Position numbers and translations under genes: made by a program. A stretch of 64,000 nucleotides of DNA, from contig NC_090319.1 of NCBI RefSeq assembly GCF_040869045.1, positions 63,274,779 to 63,338,778 on the forward strand, given 5' to 3'. Below the pieces are notes generated by a model that saw nothing but the letters and a program-made list of their open reading frames with translations, was not told the DNA's origin and ran no database searches. Source of the DNA: Eurosta solidaginis (taxonomy: Eukaryota > Arthropoda > Insecta > Diptera > Tephritidae). Shown here piece by piece: positions 1 through 13,912 of this stretch (position 1 is the first letter of the stretch; every line of letters begins with the position of its first letter).

Positions 1-54
1 TTATTTTTAATGAGTAAATACCAAGAAACAATTGGTACACTTAATTAGTTTTAT

Positions 55-116
55 CTGTTTCCAACCTGCTTAGTATGTTCTATTCTCGACTACCACAAAA
101 CCATAGTTGGAAGTAG
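55..116 (+). other. Inverted repeat (possible stem-loop), representative copy
   Basis: CTGTTTCCAAC (55-65) and GTTGGAAGTAG (106-116) can form an 11-bp stem with two G-U wobbles around a 40-nt loop. The same arms occur in every monomer. The usual variants keep pairing: CTGCTTCCAAC in A3 copies, GTTGGAAGCAG in A2 and block 2, and GTTGGAAACAG near 57820 and 58710, which is the exact complement of the common left arm. A few copies break a pair (TTCCTAC near 39428, GGAATTAG near 45400). A role in RNA or cruciform structure is inference only. Confidence 0.5.
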
Positions 117-170
117 TGAACTATTTATCCACAAAATTCAATATCTTTATGCATATTCCAGAAAAATGAA

Positions 171-344
171 ATGAGTTCAGCATTGAACAAATATTTTGCT
201 TTACTTTTGTCAAAGAAGTTTCCTAATAATTGTTTGTTTATAAATGAATTCGGAGAGTTTAATTCTGTTGTTAATTTTAAACGTGGATCTACAACTTTAT
301 TTTTAATGAGTAAATACCAAGAAACAATTGGTACACTTAATTAG
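171..344 (+). other. Representative 57-codon ATG reading frame present in most monomers
   Basis: In the standard monomer an ATG (171-173 in the first copy) opens a 57-codon frame closed by TAG at 342-344. The same frame recurs every 296 bp. Beyond the TAG it stays open for 41 more codons to a TGA (468-470) that overlaps the next copy's ATG as ATGA. I do not recognise the peptide. Many copies carry a T-to-A change (TTTTAAATG, for example at 1481, 10661 and 11551) that puts a stop inside the frame, so there is no sign of coding constraint. It is listed because it is the only ATG-initiated frame of note in block 1. It is most likely a chance frame in repetitive DNA. Confidence 0.3.
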
Positions 345-3300
345 TTTTATCTGTTTCCAACCTGCTTAGGATGTTCTATTCTCTACTACCACAAAACCAT
401 AGTTGGAAGCAGTGAACTATTTATCCACAAAATTCAATATCTTTACGCATATTCCAGAAAAATGAAATGAGTTCAGCATTGAACAAATATTTTGCTTTAC
501 TTTTGTCAAAGAAGTTTCCTAATAATTGTTTGTTTATAAATGAATTCGGAGAGTTTAATTCTGTTGTTAATTTTAAACGTGGAGCTACAACTTTATTTTT
601 AATGAGTAAATACCAAGAAACAATTGGTACACTTAATTAGTTTTATCTGTTTCCAACCTGCTTAGTATGTTCTATTCTCGACTACCACAAAACCATAGTT
701 GGAAGTAGTGAACTATTTATCCACAAAATTCAATATCTTTATGCATATTCCAGAAAAATGAAATGAGTTCAGCATTGAACAAATATTTTGCTTTACTTTT
801 GTCAAAGAAGTTTCCTAATAATTGTTTCTTTATAAATGAATTCGGAGAGTTTAATTCTGTTGTTAATTTTAAGCGTGGAGCTACAACTTTATTTTTAATG
901 AGTAAATACCAAGAAACAATTGGTACACTTAATTAGTTTTATCTGTTTCCAACCTGCTTAGTATGTTCTATTCTCGACTACCACAAAACCATAGTTGGAA
1001 GTAGTGAACTATTTATCCACAAAATTCAATATCTTTATGCATATTCCAGAAAAATGAAATGAGTTCAGCATTGAACAAATATTTTGCTTTACTTTTGTCA
1101 AAGAAGTTTCCTAATAATTGTTTGTTTATAAATGAATTCGGAGAGTTTAATTCTGTTGTTAATTTTAAACGTGGAGCTACAACTTTATTTTTAATGAGTA
1201 AATACCAAGAAACAATTGGTACACTTAATTAGTTTTATCTGTTTCCAACCTGCTTAGTATGTTCTATTCTCGACTACCACAAAACCATAGTTGGAAGTAG
1301 TGAACTATTTATCCACAAAATTCAATATCTTTATGCATATTCCAGAAAAATGAAATGAGTTCAGCATTCAGTAAATATTTTGCTTTACTTTTGTCAAAGA
1401 AGTTTCCTAATAATTGTTTGTTTATAAATGAATTCGGAGAGTTTAATTCTGTTGTTAATTTTAAACGTGGAGCTACAACTTTATTTTAAATGAGTAAATA
1501 CCAAGAAACAATTGGTACACTTAATTAGTTTTATCTGTTTCCAACCTGCTTAGTATGTTCTATTCTCGACTACCACAAAACCATAGTTGGAAGTAGTGAA
1601 CTATTTATCCACAAAATTCAATATCTTTATGCATATTCCAGAAAAATGAAATGAGTTCAGCATTGAACAAATATTTTGCTTTACTTTTGTCAAAGAGGTT
1701 TCCTAATAATTGTTTGTTTATAAATGAATTCGGAGAGTTTAATTCTGTTGTTAATTTTAAACGTGGAGCTACAACTTTATTTTTAATGAGTAAATACCAA
1801 GAAACAATTGGTACACTTAATTAGTTTTATCTGTTTCCAACCTGCTTAGTATGTTCTATTCTCGACTACCACAAAACCATAGTTGGAAGTAGTGAACTAT
1901 TTATCCACAAAATTCAATATCTTTATGCATATTCCAGAAAAATGAAATGAGTTCAGCATTGAACAAATATTTTGCTTTACTTTTGTCAAAGAAGTTTCCT
2001 AATAATTGTTTGTTTATAAATGAATTCGGAGAGTTTAATTCTGTTGTTAATTTTAAACGTGGAGCTACAACTTTATTTTTAATGAGTAAATACCAAGAAA
2101 CAATTGGTACACCTAATTAGTTTTATCTGTTTCCAACCTGCTTAGTATGTTCTATTCTCGACTACCACAAAACCATAGTTGGAAGTAGTGAACTATTTAT
2201 CCACAAAATTCAATATCTTTATGCATATTCCAGAAAAATGAAATGAGTTCAGCATTGAACAAATATTTTGCTTTACTTTTGTCAAAGAAGTTTCCTAATA
2301 ATTGTTTGTTTATAAATGAATTCGGAGAGTTTAATTCTGTTGTTAATTTTAAACGTGGAGCTACAACTTTATTTTTAATGAGTAAATACCAAGAAACAAT
2401 TGGTACACTTAATTAGTTTTATCTGTTTCCAACCTGCTTAGTATGTTCTATTCTCGACTACCACAAAACCATAGTTGGAAGTAGTGAACTATTTATCCAC
2501 AAAATTCAATATCTTTATGCATATTCCAGAAAAATGAAATGAGTTCAGCATTGAACAAATATTTTGCTTTACTTTTGTCAAAGAAGTTTCCTAATAATTG
2601 TTTGTTTATAAATGAATTCGGAGAGTTTAATTCTGTTGTTAATTTTAAACGTGGAGCTACAACTTTATTTTTAATGAGTAAATACCAAGAAACAATTGGT
2701 ACACTTAATTAGTTTTATCTGTTTCCAACCTGCTTAGTATGTTCTATTCTCTACTACCACAAAACCATAGTTGGAAGTAGTGAACTATTTATCCACAAAA
2801 TTCAATATCTTTATGCATATTCCAGAAAAATGAAATGAGTTCAGCATTGAACAAATATTTTGCTTTACTTTTGTTAAAGAAGTTTCCTAATAATTGTTTG
2901 TTTATAAATGAATTCGGAGAGTTTAATTATGTTGTTAATTTTAAACGTGGAGCTACAACTTTATTTTTAATGAGTAAATACCAAGAAACAATTGGTACAC
3001 TTAATTAGTTTTATCTGCTTCCAACCTGCTTAGTATGTTCTATTCTCGACTACCACAAAACCATAGTTGGAAGTAGTGAACTATTTATCCACAAAATTCA
3101 ATATCTTTATGCATATTCCAGAAAAATTAAATCAGTTCAGCATTCAATAAATATTTTGCTTTACTTTTGTCAAAGAAGTTTCCTAATAATTGTTTGTTTA
3201 TAAATGAATTCGGAGAGTTTAATTCTGTTGTTAATTTTAAACGTGGAGCTACAACTTTATTTTTAATGAGTAAATACCAAGAAACAATTGGTACACTTAA

Positions 3301-6300
3301 TTAGTTTTATCTGTTTCCAACCTGCTTAGTATGTTCTATTCTCGACTACCACAAAACCATACTTGGAAGTAGTGAACTATTTATCCACAAAATTCAATAT
3401 CTTTATGCATATTCCAGAAAAATGAAATGAGTTCAGCATTGAACAAATATTTTGCTTTACTTTTGTCAAAGAAGTTTCCTAATAATTGTTTGTTTATAAA
3501 TGAATTCGGAGAGTTTAATTCTGTTGTTAATTTTAAACGTGGAGCTACAACTTTATTTTTAATGAGTAAATACCAAGAAACAATTGGTACACTTAATTAG
3601 TTTTATCTGTTTCCAACCTGCTTAGTATGTTCTATTCTCGACTACCACAAAACCATAGTTGGAAGTAGTGAACTATTTATCCACAAAATTCAATATCTTT
3701 ATGCATATTCCAGAAAAATGAAATGAGTTCAGCATTGAACAAATATTTTGCTTTACTTTTGTCAAAGAAGTTTCCTAATAATTGTTTGTTTATAAATGAA
3801 TTCGGAGAGTTTAATTCTGTTGTTAATTTTAAACGTGGAGCTACAACTTTATTTTTAATGAGTAAATACCAAGAAACAATTGGTACACTTAATTAGTTTT
3901 ATCTGTTTCCAACCTGCTTAGTATGTTCTATTCTCGACTACCACAAAACCATAGTTGGAAGTAGTGAACTATTTATCCACAAAATTCAATATCTTTATGC
4001 ATATTCCAGAAAAATGAAATGAGTTCAGCATTGAACAAATATTTTGCTTTACTTTTGTCAAAGAAGTTTCCTAATAATTGTTTGTTTATAAATGAATTCG
4101 GAGAGTTTAATTCTGTTGTTAATTTTAAACGTGGAGCTACAACTTTATTTTTAATGAGTAAATACCAAGAAACAATTGGTACACTTAATTAGTTTTATCT
4201 GTTTCCAACCTGCTTAGGATGTTCTATTCTCTACTACCACAAAACCATAGTTGGAAGCAGTGAACTATTTATCCACAAAATTCAATATCTTTATGCATAT
4301 TCCAGAAAAATGAAATGAGTTCAGCATTGAACAAATATTTTGCTTTACTTTTGTCAAAGAAGTTTCCTAATAATTGTTTGTTTATAAATGAATTCGGAGA
4401 GTTTAATTCTGTTGTTAATTTTAAACGTGGATCTACAACTTTATTTTTAATGAGTAAATACCAAGAAACAATTGGTACACTTAATTAGTTTTATCTGTTT
4501 CCAACCTGCTTAGGATGTTCTATTCTCTACTACCACAAAACCATAGTTGGAAGCAGTGAACTATTTATCCACAAAATTCAATATCTTTATGCATATTCCA
4601 GAAAAATGAAATGAGTTCAGCATTGAACAAATATTTTGCTTTACTTTTGTCAAAGAAGTTTCCTAATAATTGTTTGTTTATAAATGAATTCGGAGAGTTT
4701 AATTCTGTTGTTAATTTTAAACGTGGAGCTACAACTTTATTTTTAATGAGTAAATACCAAGAAACAATTGGTACACTTAATTAGTTTTATCTGTTTCCAA
4801 CCTGCTTAGTATGTTCTATTCTCGACTACCACAAAACCATAGTTGGAAGTAGTGAACTATTTATCCACAAAATTCAATATCTTTATGCATATTCCAGAAA
4901 AATGAAATGAGTTCAGCATTGAACAAATATTTTGCTTTACTTTTGTCAAAGAAGTTTCCTAATAATTGTTTGTTTATAAATGAATTCGGAGAGTTTAATT
5001 CTGTTGTTAATTTTAAACGTGGAGCTACAACTTTATTTTTAATGAGTAAATACCAAGAAACAATTGGTACACTTAATTAGTTTTATCTGTTTCCAACCTG
5101 CTTAGTATGTTCTATTCTCGACTACCACAAAACCATAGTTGGAAGTAGTGAACTATTTATCCACAAAATTCAATATCTTTATGCATATTCCAGAAAAATG
5201 AAATGAGTTCAGCATTGAACAAATATTTTGCTTTACTTTTGTCAAAGAAGTTTCCTAATAATTGTTTGTTTATAAATGAATTCGGAGAGTTTAATTCTGT
5301 TGTTAATTTTAAACATGGATCTACAACTTTATTTTTAATGAGTAAATACCAAGAAACAATTGGTACACTTAATTAGTTTTATCTGTTTCCAACCTGCTTA
5401 GGATGTTCTATTCTCTACTACCACAAAACCATAGTTGGAAGCAGTGAACTATTTATCCACAAAATTCAATATCTTTATGCATATTCCAGAAAAATGAAAT
5501 GAGTTCAGCATTGAACAAATATTTTGCTTTACTTTTGTCAAAGAAGTTTCCTAATAATTGTTTGTTTATAAATGAATTCGGAGAGTTTAATTCTGTTGTT
5601 AATTTTAAACGTGGAGCTACAACTTTATTTTTAATGAGTAAATACCAAGAAACAATTGGTACACTTAATTAGTTTTATCTGTTTCCAACCTGCTTAGGAT
5701 GTTCTATTCTCTACTACCACAAAACCATAGTTGGAAGCAGTGAACTATTTATCCACAAAATTCAATATCTTTATGCATATTCCAGAAAAATGAAATGAGT
5801 TCAGCATTGAACAAATATTTTGCTTTACTTTTGTCAAAGAAGTTTCCTAATAATTGTTTGTTTATAAATGAATTCGGAGAGTTTAATTCTGTTGTTAATT
5901 TTAAACGTGGAGCTACAACTTTATTTTTAATGAGTAAATACCAAGAAACAATTGGTACACTTAATTAGTTTTATCTGTTTCCAACCTGCTTAGTATGTTC
6001 TATTCTCGACTACCACAAAACCATAGTTGGAAGTAGTGAACTATTTATCCACAAAATTCAATATCTTTATGCATATTCCAGAAAAATGAAATGAGTTCAG
6101 CATTGAACAAATATTTTGCTTTACTTTTGTCAAAGAAGTTTCCTAATAATTGTTTGTTTATAAATGAATTCGGAGAGTTTAATTCTGTTGTTAATTTTAA
6201 ACGTGGATCTACAACTTTATTTTTAATGAGTAAATACCAAGAAACAATTGGTACACTTAATTAGTTTTATCTGTTTCCAACCTGCTTAGGATGTTCTATT

Positions 6301-9300
6301 CTCTACTACCACAAAACCATAGTTGGAAGCAGTGAACTATTTATCCACAAAATTCAATATCTTTATGCATATTCCAGAAAAATGAAATGAGTTCAGCATT
6401 GAACAAATATTTTGCTTTACTTTTGTCAAAGAAGTTTCCTAATAATTGTTTGTTTATAAATGAATTCGGAGAGTTTAATTCTGTTGTTAATTTTAAACGT
6501 GGAGCTACAACTTTATTTTTAATGAGTAAATACCAAGAAACAATTGGTACACTTAATTAGTTTTATCTGTTTCCAACCTGCTTAGGATGTTCTATTCTCT
6601 ACTACCACAAAACCATAGTTGGAAGCAGTGAACTATTTATCCACAAAATTCAATATCTTTATGCATATTCCAGAAAAATGAAATGAGTTCAGCATTGAAC
6701 AAATATTTTGCTTTACTTTTGTCAAAGAAGTTTCCTAATAATTGTTTGTTTATAAATGAATTCGGAGAGTTTAATTCTGTTGTTAATTTTAAACGTGGAG
6801 CTACAACTTTATTTTTAATGAGTAAATACCAAGAAACAATTGGTACACTTAATTAGTTTTATCTGTTTCCAACCTGCTTAGGATGTTCTATTCTCTACTA
6901 CCACAAAACCATAGTTGGAAGCAGTGAACTATTTATCCACAAAATTCAATATCTTTATGCATATTCCAGAAAAATGAAATGAGTTCAGCATTGAACAAAT
7001 ATTTTGCTTTACTTTTGTCAAAGAAGTTTCCTAATAATTGTTTGTTTATAAATGAATTCGGAGAGTTTAATTCTGTTGTTAATTTTAAACGTGGAGCTAC
7101 AACTTTATTTTTAATGAGTAAATTCCAAGAAACAATTGGTACACTTAATTAGTTTTATCTGTTTCCAACCTGCTTAGGATGTTCTATTCTCTACTACCAC
7201 AAAACCATAGTTGGAAGCAGTGAACTATTTATCCACAAAATTCAATATCTTTATGCATATTCCAGAAAAATGAAATGAGTTCAGCATTGAACAAATATTT
7301 TGCTTTACTTTTGTCAAAGAAGTTTCCTAATAATTGTTTGTTTATAAATGAATTCGGAGAGTTTAATTCTGTTGTTAATTTTAAACGTGGAGCTACAACT
7401 TTATTTTTAATGAGTAAATACCAAGAAACAATTGGTACACTTAATTAGTTTTATCTGTTTCCAACCTGCTTAGGATGTTCTATTCTCTACTACCACAAAA
7501 CCATAGTTGGAAGCAGTGAACTATTTATCCACAAAATTCAATATCTTTATGCATATTCCAGAAAAATGAAATGAGTTCAGCATTGAACAAATATTTTGCT
7601 TTACTTTTGTCAAAGAAGTTTCCTAATAATTGTTTGTTTATAAATGAATTCGGAGAGTTTAATTCTGTTGTTAATTTTAAACGTGGAGTTACAACTTTAT
7701 TTTTAATGAGTAAATACCAAGAAACAATTGGTACACTTAATTAGTTTTATCTGTTTCCAACCTGCTTAGTATGTTCTATTCTCGACTACCACAAAACCAT
7801 AGTTGGAAGTAGTGAACTATTTATCCACAAAATTCAATATCTTTATGCATATTCCAGAAAAATGAAATGAGTTCAGCATTGAACAAATATTTTGCTTTAC
7901 TTTTGTCAAAGAAGTTTCCTAATAATTGTTTGTTTATAAATGAATTCGGAGAGTTTAATTCTGTTGTTAATTTTAAACGTGGAGCTACAACTTTATTTTT
8001 AATGAGTAAATACCAAGAAACAATTGGTACACTTAATTAGTTTTATCTGTTTCCAACCTGCTTAGTATGTTCTATTCTCGACTACCACAAAACCATAGTT
8101 GGAAGTAGTGAACTATTTATCCACAAAATTCAATATCTTTATGCATATTCCAGAAAAATGAAATGAGTTCAGCATTGAACAAATATTTTGCTTTACTTTT
8201 GTCAAAGAAGTTTCCTAATAATTGTTTGTTTATAAATGAATTCGGAGAGTTTAATTCTGTTGTTAATTTTAAACGTGGAGCTACAACTTTATTTTTAATG
8301 AGTAAATTCCAAGAAACAATTGGTACACTTAATTAGTTTTATCTGTTTCCAACCTGCTTAGTATGTTCTATTCTCGACTACCACAAAACCATAGTTGGAA
8401 GTAGTGAACTATTTATCCACAAAATTCAATATCTTTATGCATATTCCAGAAAAATGAAATGAGTTCAGCATTGAACAAATATTTTGCTTTACTTTTGTCA
8501 AAGAAGTTTCCTAATAATTGTTTGTTTATAAATGAATTCGGAGAGTTTAATTCTGTTGTTAATTTTAAACGTGGATCTACAACTTTATTTTTAATGAGTA
8601 AATACCAAGAAACAATTGGTACACTTAATTAGTTTTATCTGTTTCCAACCTGCTTAGGATGTTCTATTCTCTACTACCACAAAACCATAGTTGGAAGCAG
8701 TGAACTATTTATCCACAAAATTCAATATCTTTATGCATATTCCAGAAAAATGAAATGAGTTCAGCATTGAACAAATATTTTGCTTTACTTTTGTCAAAGA
8801 AGTTTCCTAATAATTGTTTGTTTATAAATGAATTCGGAGAGTTTAATTCTGTTGTTAATTTTAAACGTGGAGCTACAACTTTATTTTTAATGAGTAAATA
8901 CCAAGAAACAATTGGTACACTTAATTAGTTTTATCTGTTTCCAACCTGCTTAGTATGTTCTATTCTCGACTACCACAAAACCATAGTTGGAAGTAGTGAA
9001 TTATTTATCCACAAAATTCAATATCTTTATGCATATTCCAGAAAAATGAAATGAGTTCAGCATTGAACAAATATTTTGCTTTACTTTTGTCAAAGAAGTT
9101 TCCTAATAATTGTTTGTTTATAAATGAATTCGGAGAGTTTAATTCTGTTGTTAATTTTAAACGTGGAGCTACAACTTTATTTTTAATGAGTAAATACCAA
9201 GAAACAATTGGTACACTTAATTAGTTTTATCTGTTTCCAACCTGCTTAGTATGTTCTATTCTCGACTACCACAAAACCATAGTTGGAAGTAGTGAACTAT

Positions 9301-12300
9301 TTATCCACAAAATTCAATATCTTTATGCATATTCCAGAAAAATGAAATGAGTTCAGCATTGAACAAATATTTTGCTTTACTTTTGTCAAAGAAGTTTCCT
9401 AATAATTGTTTGTTTATAAATGAATTCGGAGAGTTTAATTCTGTTGTTAATTTTAAACGTGGATCTACAACTTTATTTTTAATGAGTAAATACCAAGAAA
9501 CAATTGGTACACTTAATTAGTTTTATCTGTTTCCAACCTGCTTAGGATGTTCTATTCTCTACTACCACAAAACCATAGTTGGAAGCAGTGAACTATTTAT
9601 CCACAAAATTCAATATCTTTATGCATATTCCAGAAAAATGAAATGAGTTCAGCATTGAACAAATATTTTGCTTTACTTTTGTCAAAGAAGTTTCCTAATA
9701 ATTGTTTGTTTATAAATGAATTCGGAGAGTTTAATTCTGTTGTTAATTTTAAACGTGGAGCTACAACTTTATTTTTAATGAGTAAATACCAAGAAACAAT
9801 TGGTACACTTAATTAGTTTTATCTGTTTCCAACCTGCTTAGTATGTTCTATTCTCGACTACCACAAAACCATAGTTGGAAGTAGTGAACTATTTATCCAC
9901 AAAATTCAATATCTTTATGCATATTCCAGAAAAATGAAATGAGTTCAGCATTGAACAAATATTTTGCTTTACTTTTGTCAAAGAAGTTTCCTAATAATTG
10001 TTTGTTTATAAATGAATTCGGAGAGTTTAATTCTGTTGTTAATTTTAAGCGTGGAGCTACAACTTTATTTTTAATGAGTAAATACCAAGAAACAATTGGT
10101 ACACTTAATTAGTTTTATCTGTTTCCAACCTGCTTAGTATGTTCTATTCTCGACTACCACAAAACCATAGTTGGAAGTAGTGAACTATTTATCCACAAAA
10201 TTCAATATCTTTATGCATATTCCAGAAAAATGAAATGAGTTCAGCATTGAACAAATATTTTGCTTTACTTTTGTCAAAGAAGTTTCCTAATAATTGTTTG
10301 TTTATAAATGAATTCGGAGAGTTTAATTCTGTTGTTAATTTTAAACGTGGATCTACAACTTTATTTTTAATGAGTAAATACCAAGAAACAATTGGTACAC
10401 TTAATTAGTTTTATCTGTTTCCAACCTGCTTAGGATGTTCTATTCTCTACTACCACAAAACCATAGTTGGAAGCAGTGAACTATTTATCCACAAAATTCA
10501 ATATCTTTATGCATATTCCAGAAAAATGAAATGAGTTCAGCATTGAACAAATATTTTGCTTTACTTTTGTCAAAGAAGTTTCCTAATAATTGTTTGTTTA
10601 TAAATGAATTCGGAGAGTTTAATTCTGTTGTTAATTTTAAACGTGGAGCTACAACTTTATTTTAAATGAGTAAATACCAAGAAACAATTGGTACACTTAA
10701 TTAGTTTTATCTGTTTCCAACCTGCTTAGTATGTTCTATTCTCGACTACCACAAAACCATAGTTGGAAGTAGTGAACTATTTATCCACAAAATTCAATAT
10801 CTTTATGCATATTCCAGAAAAATGAAATGAGTTCAGCATTGAACAAATATTTTGCTTTACTTTTGTCAAAGAAGTTTCCTAATAATTGTTTGTTTATAAA
10901 TGAATTCGGAGAGTTTAATTCTGTTGTTAATTTTAAACGTGGAGCTACAACTTTATTTTTAATGAGTAAATACCAAGAAACAATTGGTACACTTAATTAG
11001 TTTTATCTGTTTCCAACCTGCTTAGTATGTTCTATTCTCGACTACCACAAAACCATAGTTGGAAGTAGTGAACTATTTATCCACAAAATTCAATATCTTT
11101 ATGCATATTCCAGAAAAATGAAATGAGTTCAGCATTGAACAAATAGTTTGCTTTACTTTTGTCAAAGAAGTTTCCTAATAATTGTTTGTTTATAAATGAA
11201 TTCGGAGAGTTTAATTCTGTTGTTAATTTTAAACGTGGAGCTACAACTTTATTTTTAATGAGTAAATACCAAGAAACAATTGGTACACTTAATTAGTTTT
11301 ATCTGTTTCCAACCTGCTTAGTATGTTCTATTCTCGACTACCACAAAACCATAGTTGGAAGTAGTGAACTATTTATCCACAAAATTCAATATCTTTATGC
11401 ATATTCCAGAAAAATGAAATGAGTTCAGCATTGAACAAATATTTTGCTTTACTTTTGTCAAAGAAGTTTCCTAATAATTGTTTGTTTATAAATGAATTCG
11501 GAGAGTTTAATTCTGTTGTTAATTTTAAACGTGGAGCTACAACTTTATTTTAAATGAGTAAATACCAAGAAACAATTGGTACACTTAATTAGTTTTATCT
11601 GTTTCCAACCTGCTTAGTATGTTCTATTCTCGACTACCACAAAACCATAGTTGGAAGTAGTGAACTATTTATCCACAAAATTCAATATCTTTATGCATAT
11701 TCCAGAAAAATGAAATGAGTTCAGCATTCAGTAAATATTTTGCTTTACTTTTGTCAAAGAAGTTTCCTAATAATTGTTTGTTTATAAATGAATTCGGAGA
11801 GTTTAATTCTGTTGTTAATTTTAAACGTGGAGCTACAACTTTATTTTAAATGAGTAAATACCAAGAAACAATTGGTACACTTAATTAGTTTTATCTGTTT
11901 CCAACCTGCTTAGTATGTTCTATTCTCGACTACCACAAAACCATAGTTGGAAGTAGTGAACTATTTATCCACAAAATTCAATATCTTTATGCATATTCCA
12001 GAAAAATGAAATGAGTTCAGCATTGAACAAATATTTTGCTTTACTTTTGTCAAAGAAGTTTCCTAATAATTGTTTGTTTATAAATGAATTCGGAGAGTTT
12101 AATTCTGTTGTTAATTTTAAACGTGGAGCTACAACTTTATTTTTAATGAGTAAATACCAAGAAACAATTGGTACACTTAATTAGTTTTATCTGTTTCCAA
12201 CCTGCTTAGTATGTTCTATTCTCGACTACCACAAAACCATAGTTGGAAGTAGTGAACTATTTATCCACAAAATTCAATATCTTTATGCATATTCCAGAAA

Positions 12301-13912
12301 AATGAAATGAGTTCAGCATTGAACAAATATTTTGCTTTACTTTTGTCAAAGAAGTTTCCTAATAATTGTTTGTTTATAAATGAATTCGGAGAGTTTAATT
12401 CTGTTGTTAATTTTAAACGTGGAGCTACAACTTTATTTTAAATGAGTAAATACCAAGAAACAATTGGTACACTTAATTAGTTTTATCTGTTTCCAACCTG
12501 CTTAGTATGTTCTATTCTCGACTACCACAAAACCATAGTTGGAAGTAGTGAACTATTTATCCACAAAATTCAATATCTTTATGCATATTCCAGAAAAATG
12601 AAATGAGTTCAGCATTGAACAAATATTTTGCTTTACTTTTGTCAAAGAAGTTTCCTAATAATTGTTTGTTTATAAATGAATTCGGAGAGTTTAATTCTGT
12701 TGTTAATTTTAAACGTGGAGCTACAACTTTATTTTTAATGAGTAAATACCAAGAAACAATTGGTACACTTAATTAGTTTTATCTGTTTCCAACCTGCTTA
12801 GTATGTTCTATTCTCGACTACCACAAAACCATAGTTGGAAGTAGTGAACTATTTATCCACAAAATTCAATATCTTTATGCATATTCCAGAAAAATGAAAT
12901 GAGTTCAGCATTGAACAAATATTTTGCTTTACTTTTGTCAAAGAAGTTTCCTAATAATTGTTTGTTTATAAATGAATTCGGAGAGTTTAATTCTGTTGTT
13001 AATTTTAAACGTGGAGCTACAACTTTATTTTTAATGAGTAAATACCAAGAAACAATTGGTACACTTAATTAGTTTTATCTGTTTCCAACCTGCTTAGTAT
13101 GTTCTATTCTCGACTACCACAAAACCATAGTTGGAAGTAGTGAACTATTTATCCACAAAATTCAATATCTTTATGCATATTCCAGAAAAATGAAATGAGT
13201 TCAGCATTGAACAAATATTTTGCTTTACTTTTGTCAAAGAAGTTTCCTAATAATTGTTTGTTTATAAATGAATTCGGAGAGTTTAATTCTGTTGTTAATT
13301 TTAAACGTGGAGCTACAACTTTATTTTTAATGAGTAAATACCAAGAAACAATTGGTACACTTAATTAGTTTTATCTGTTTCCAACCTGCTTAGTATGTTC
13401 TATTCTCGACTACCACAAAACCATAGTTGGAAGTAGTGAACTATTTATCCACAAAATTCAATATCTTTATGCATATTCCAGAAAAATGAAATGAGTTCAG
13501 CATTGAACAAATATTTTGCTTTACTTTTGTCAAAGAAGTTTCCTAATAATTGTTTGTTTATAAATGAATTCGGAGAGTTTAATTCTGTTGTTAATTTTAA
13601 ACGTGGAGCTACAACTTTATTTTTAATGAGTAAATACCAAGAAACAATTGGTACACTTAATTAGTTTTATCTGTTTCCAACCTGCTTAGTATGTTCTATT
13701 CTCTACTACCACAAAACCATAGTTGGAAGCAGTGAACTATTTATCCACAAAATTCAATATCTTTATGCATATTCCAGAAAAATGAAATGAGTTCAGCATT
13801 GAATAAATATTTTGCTTTACTTTTGTCAAAGAAGTTTCCTAATAATTGTTTGTTTATAAATGAATTCGGAGAGTTTAATTCTGTTGTTAATTTTAAACGT
13901 GGAGCTACAACT

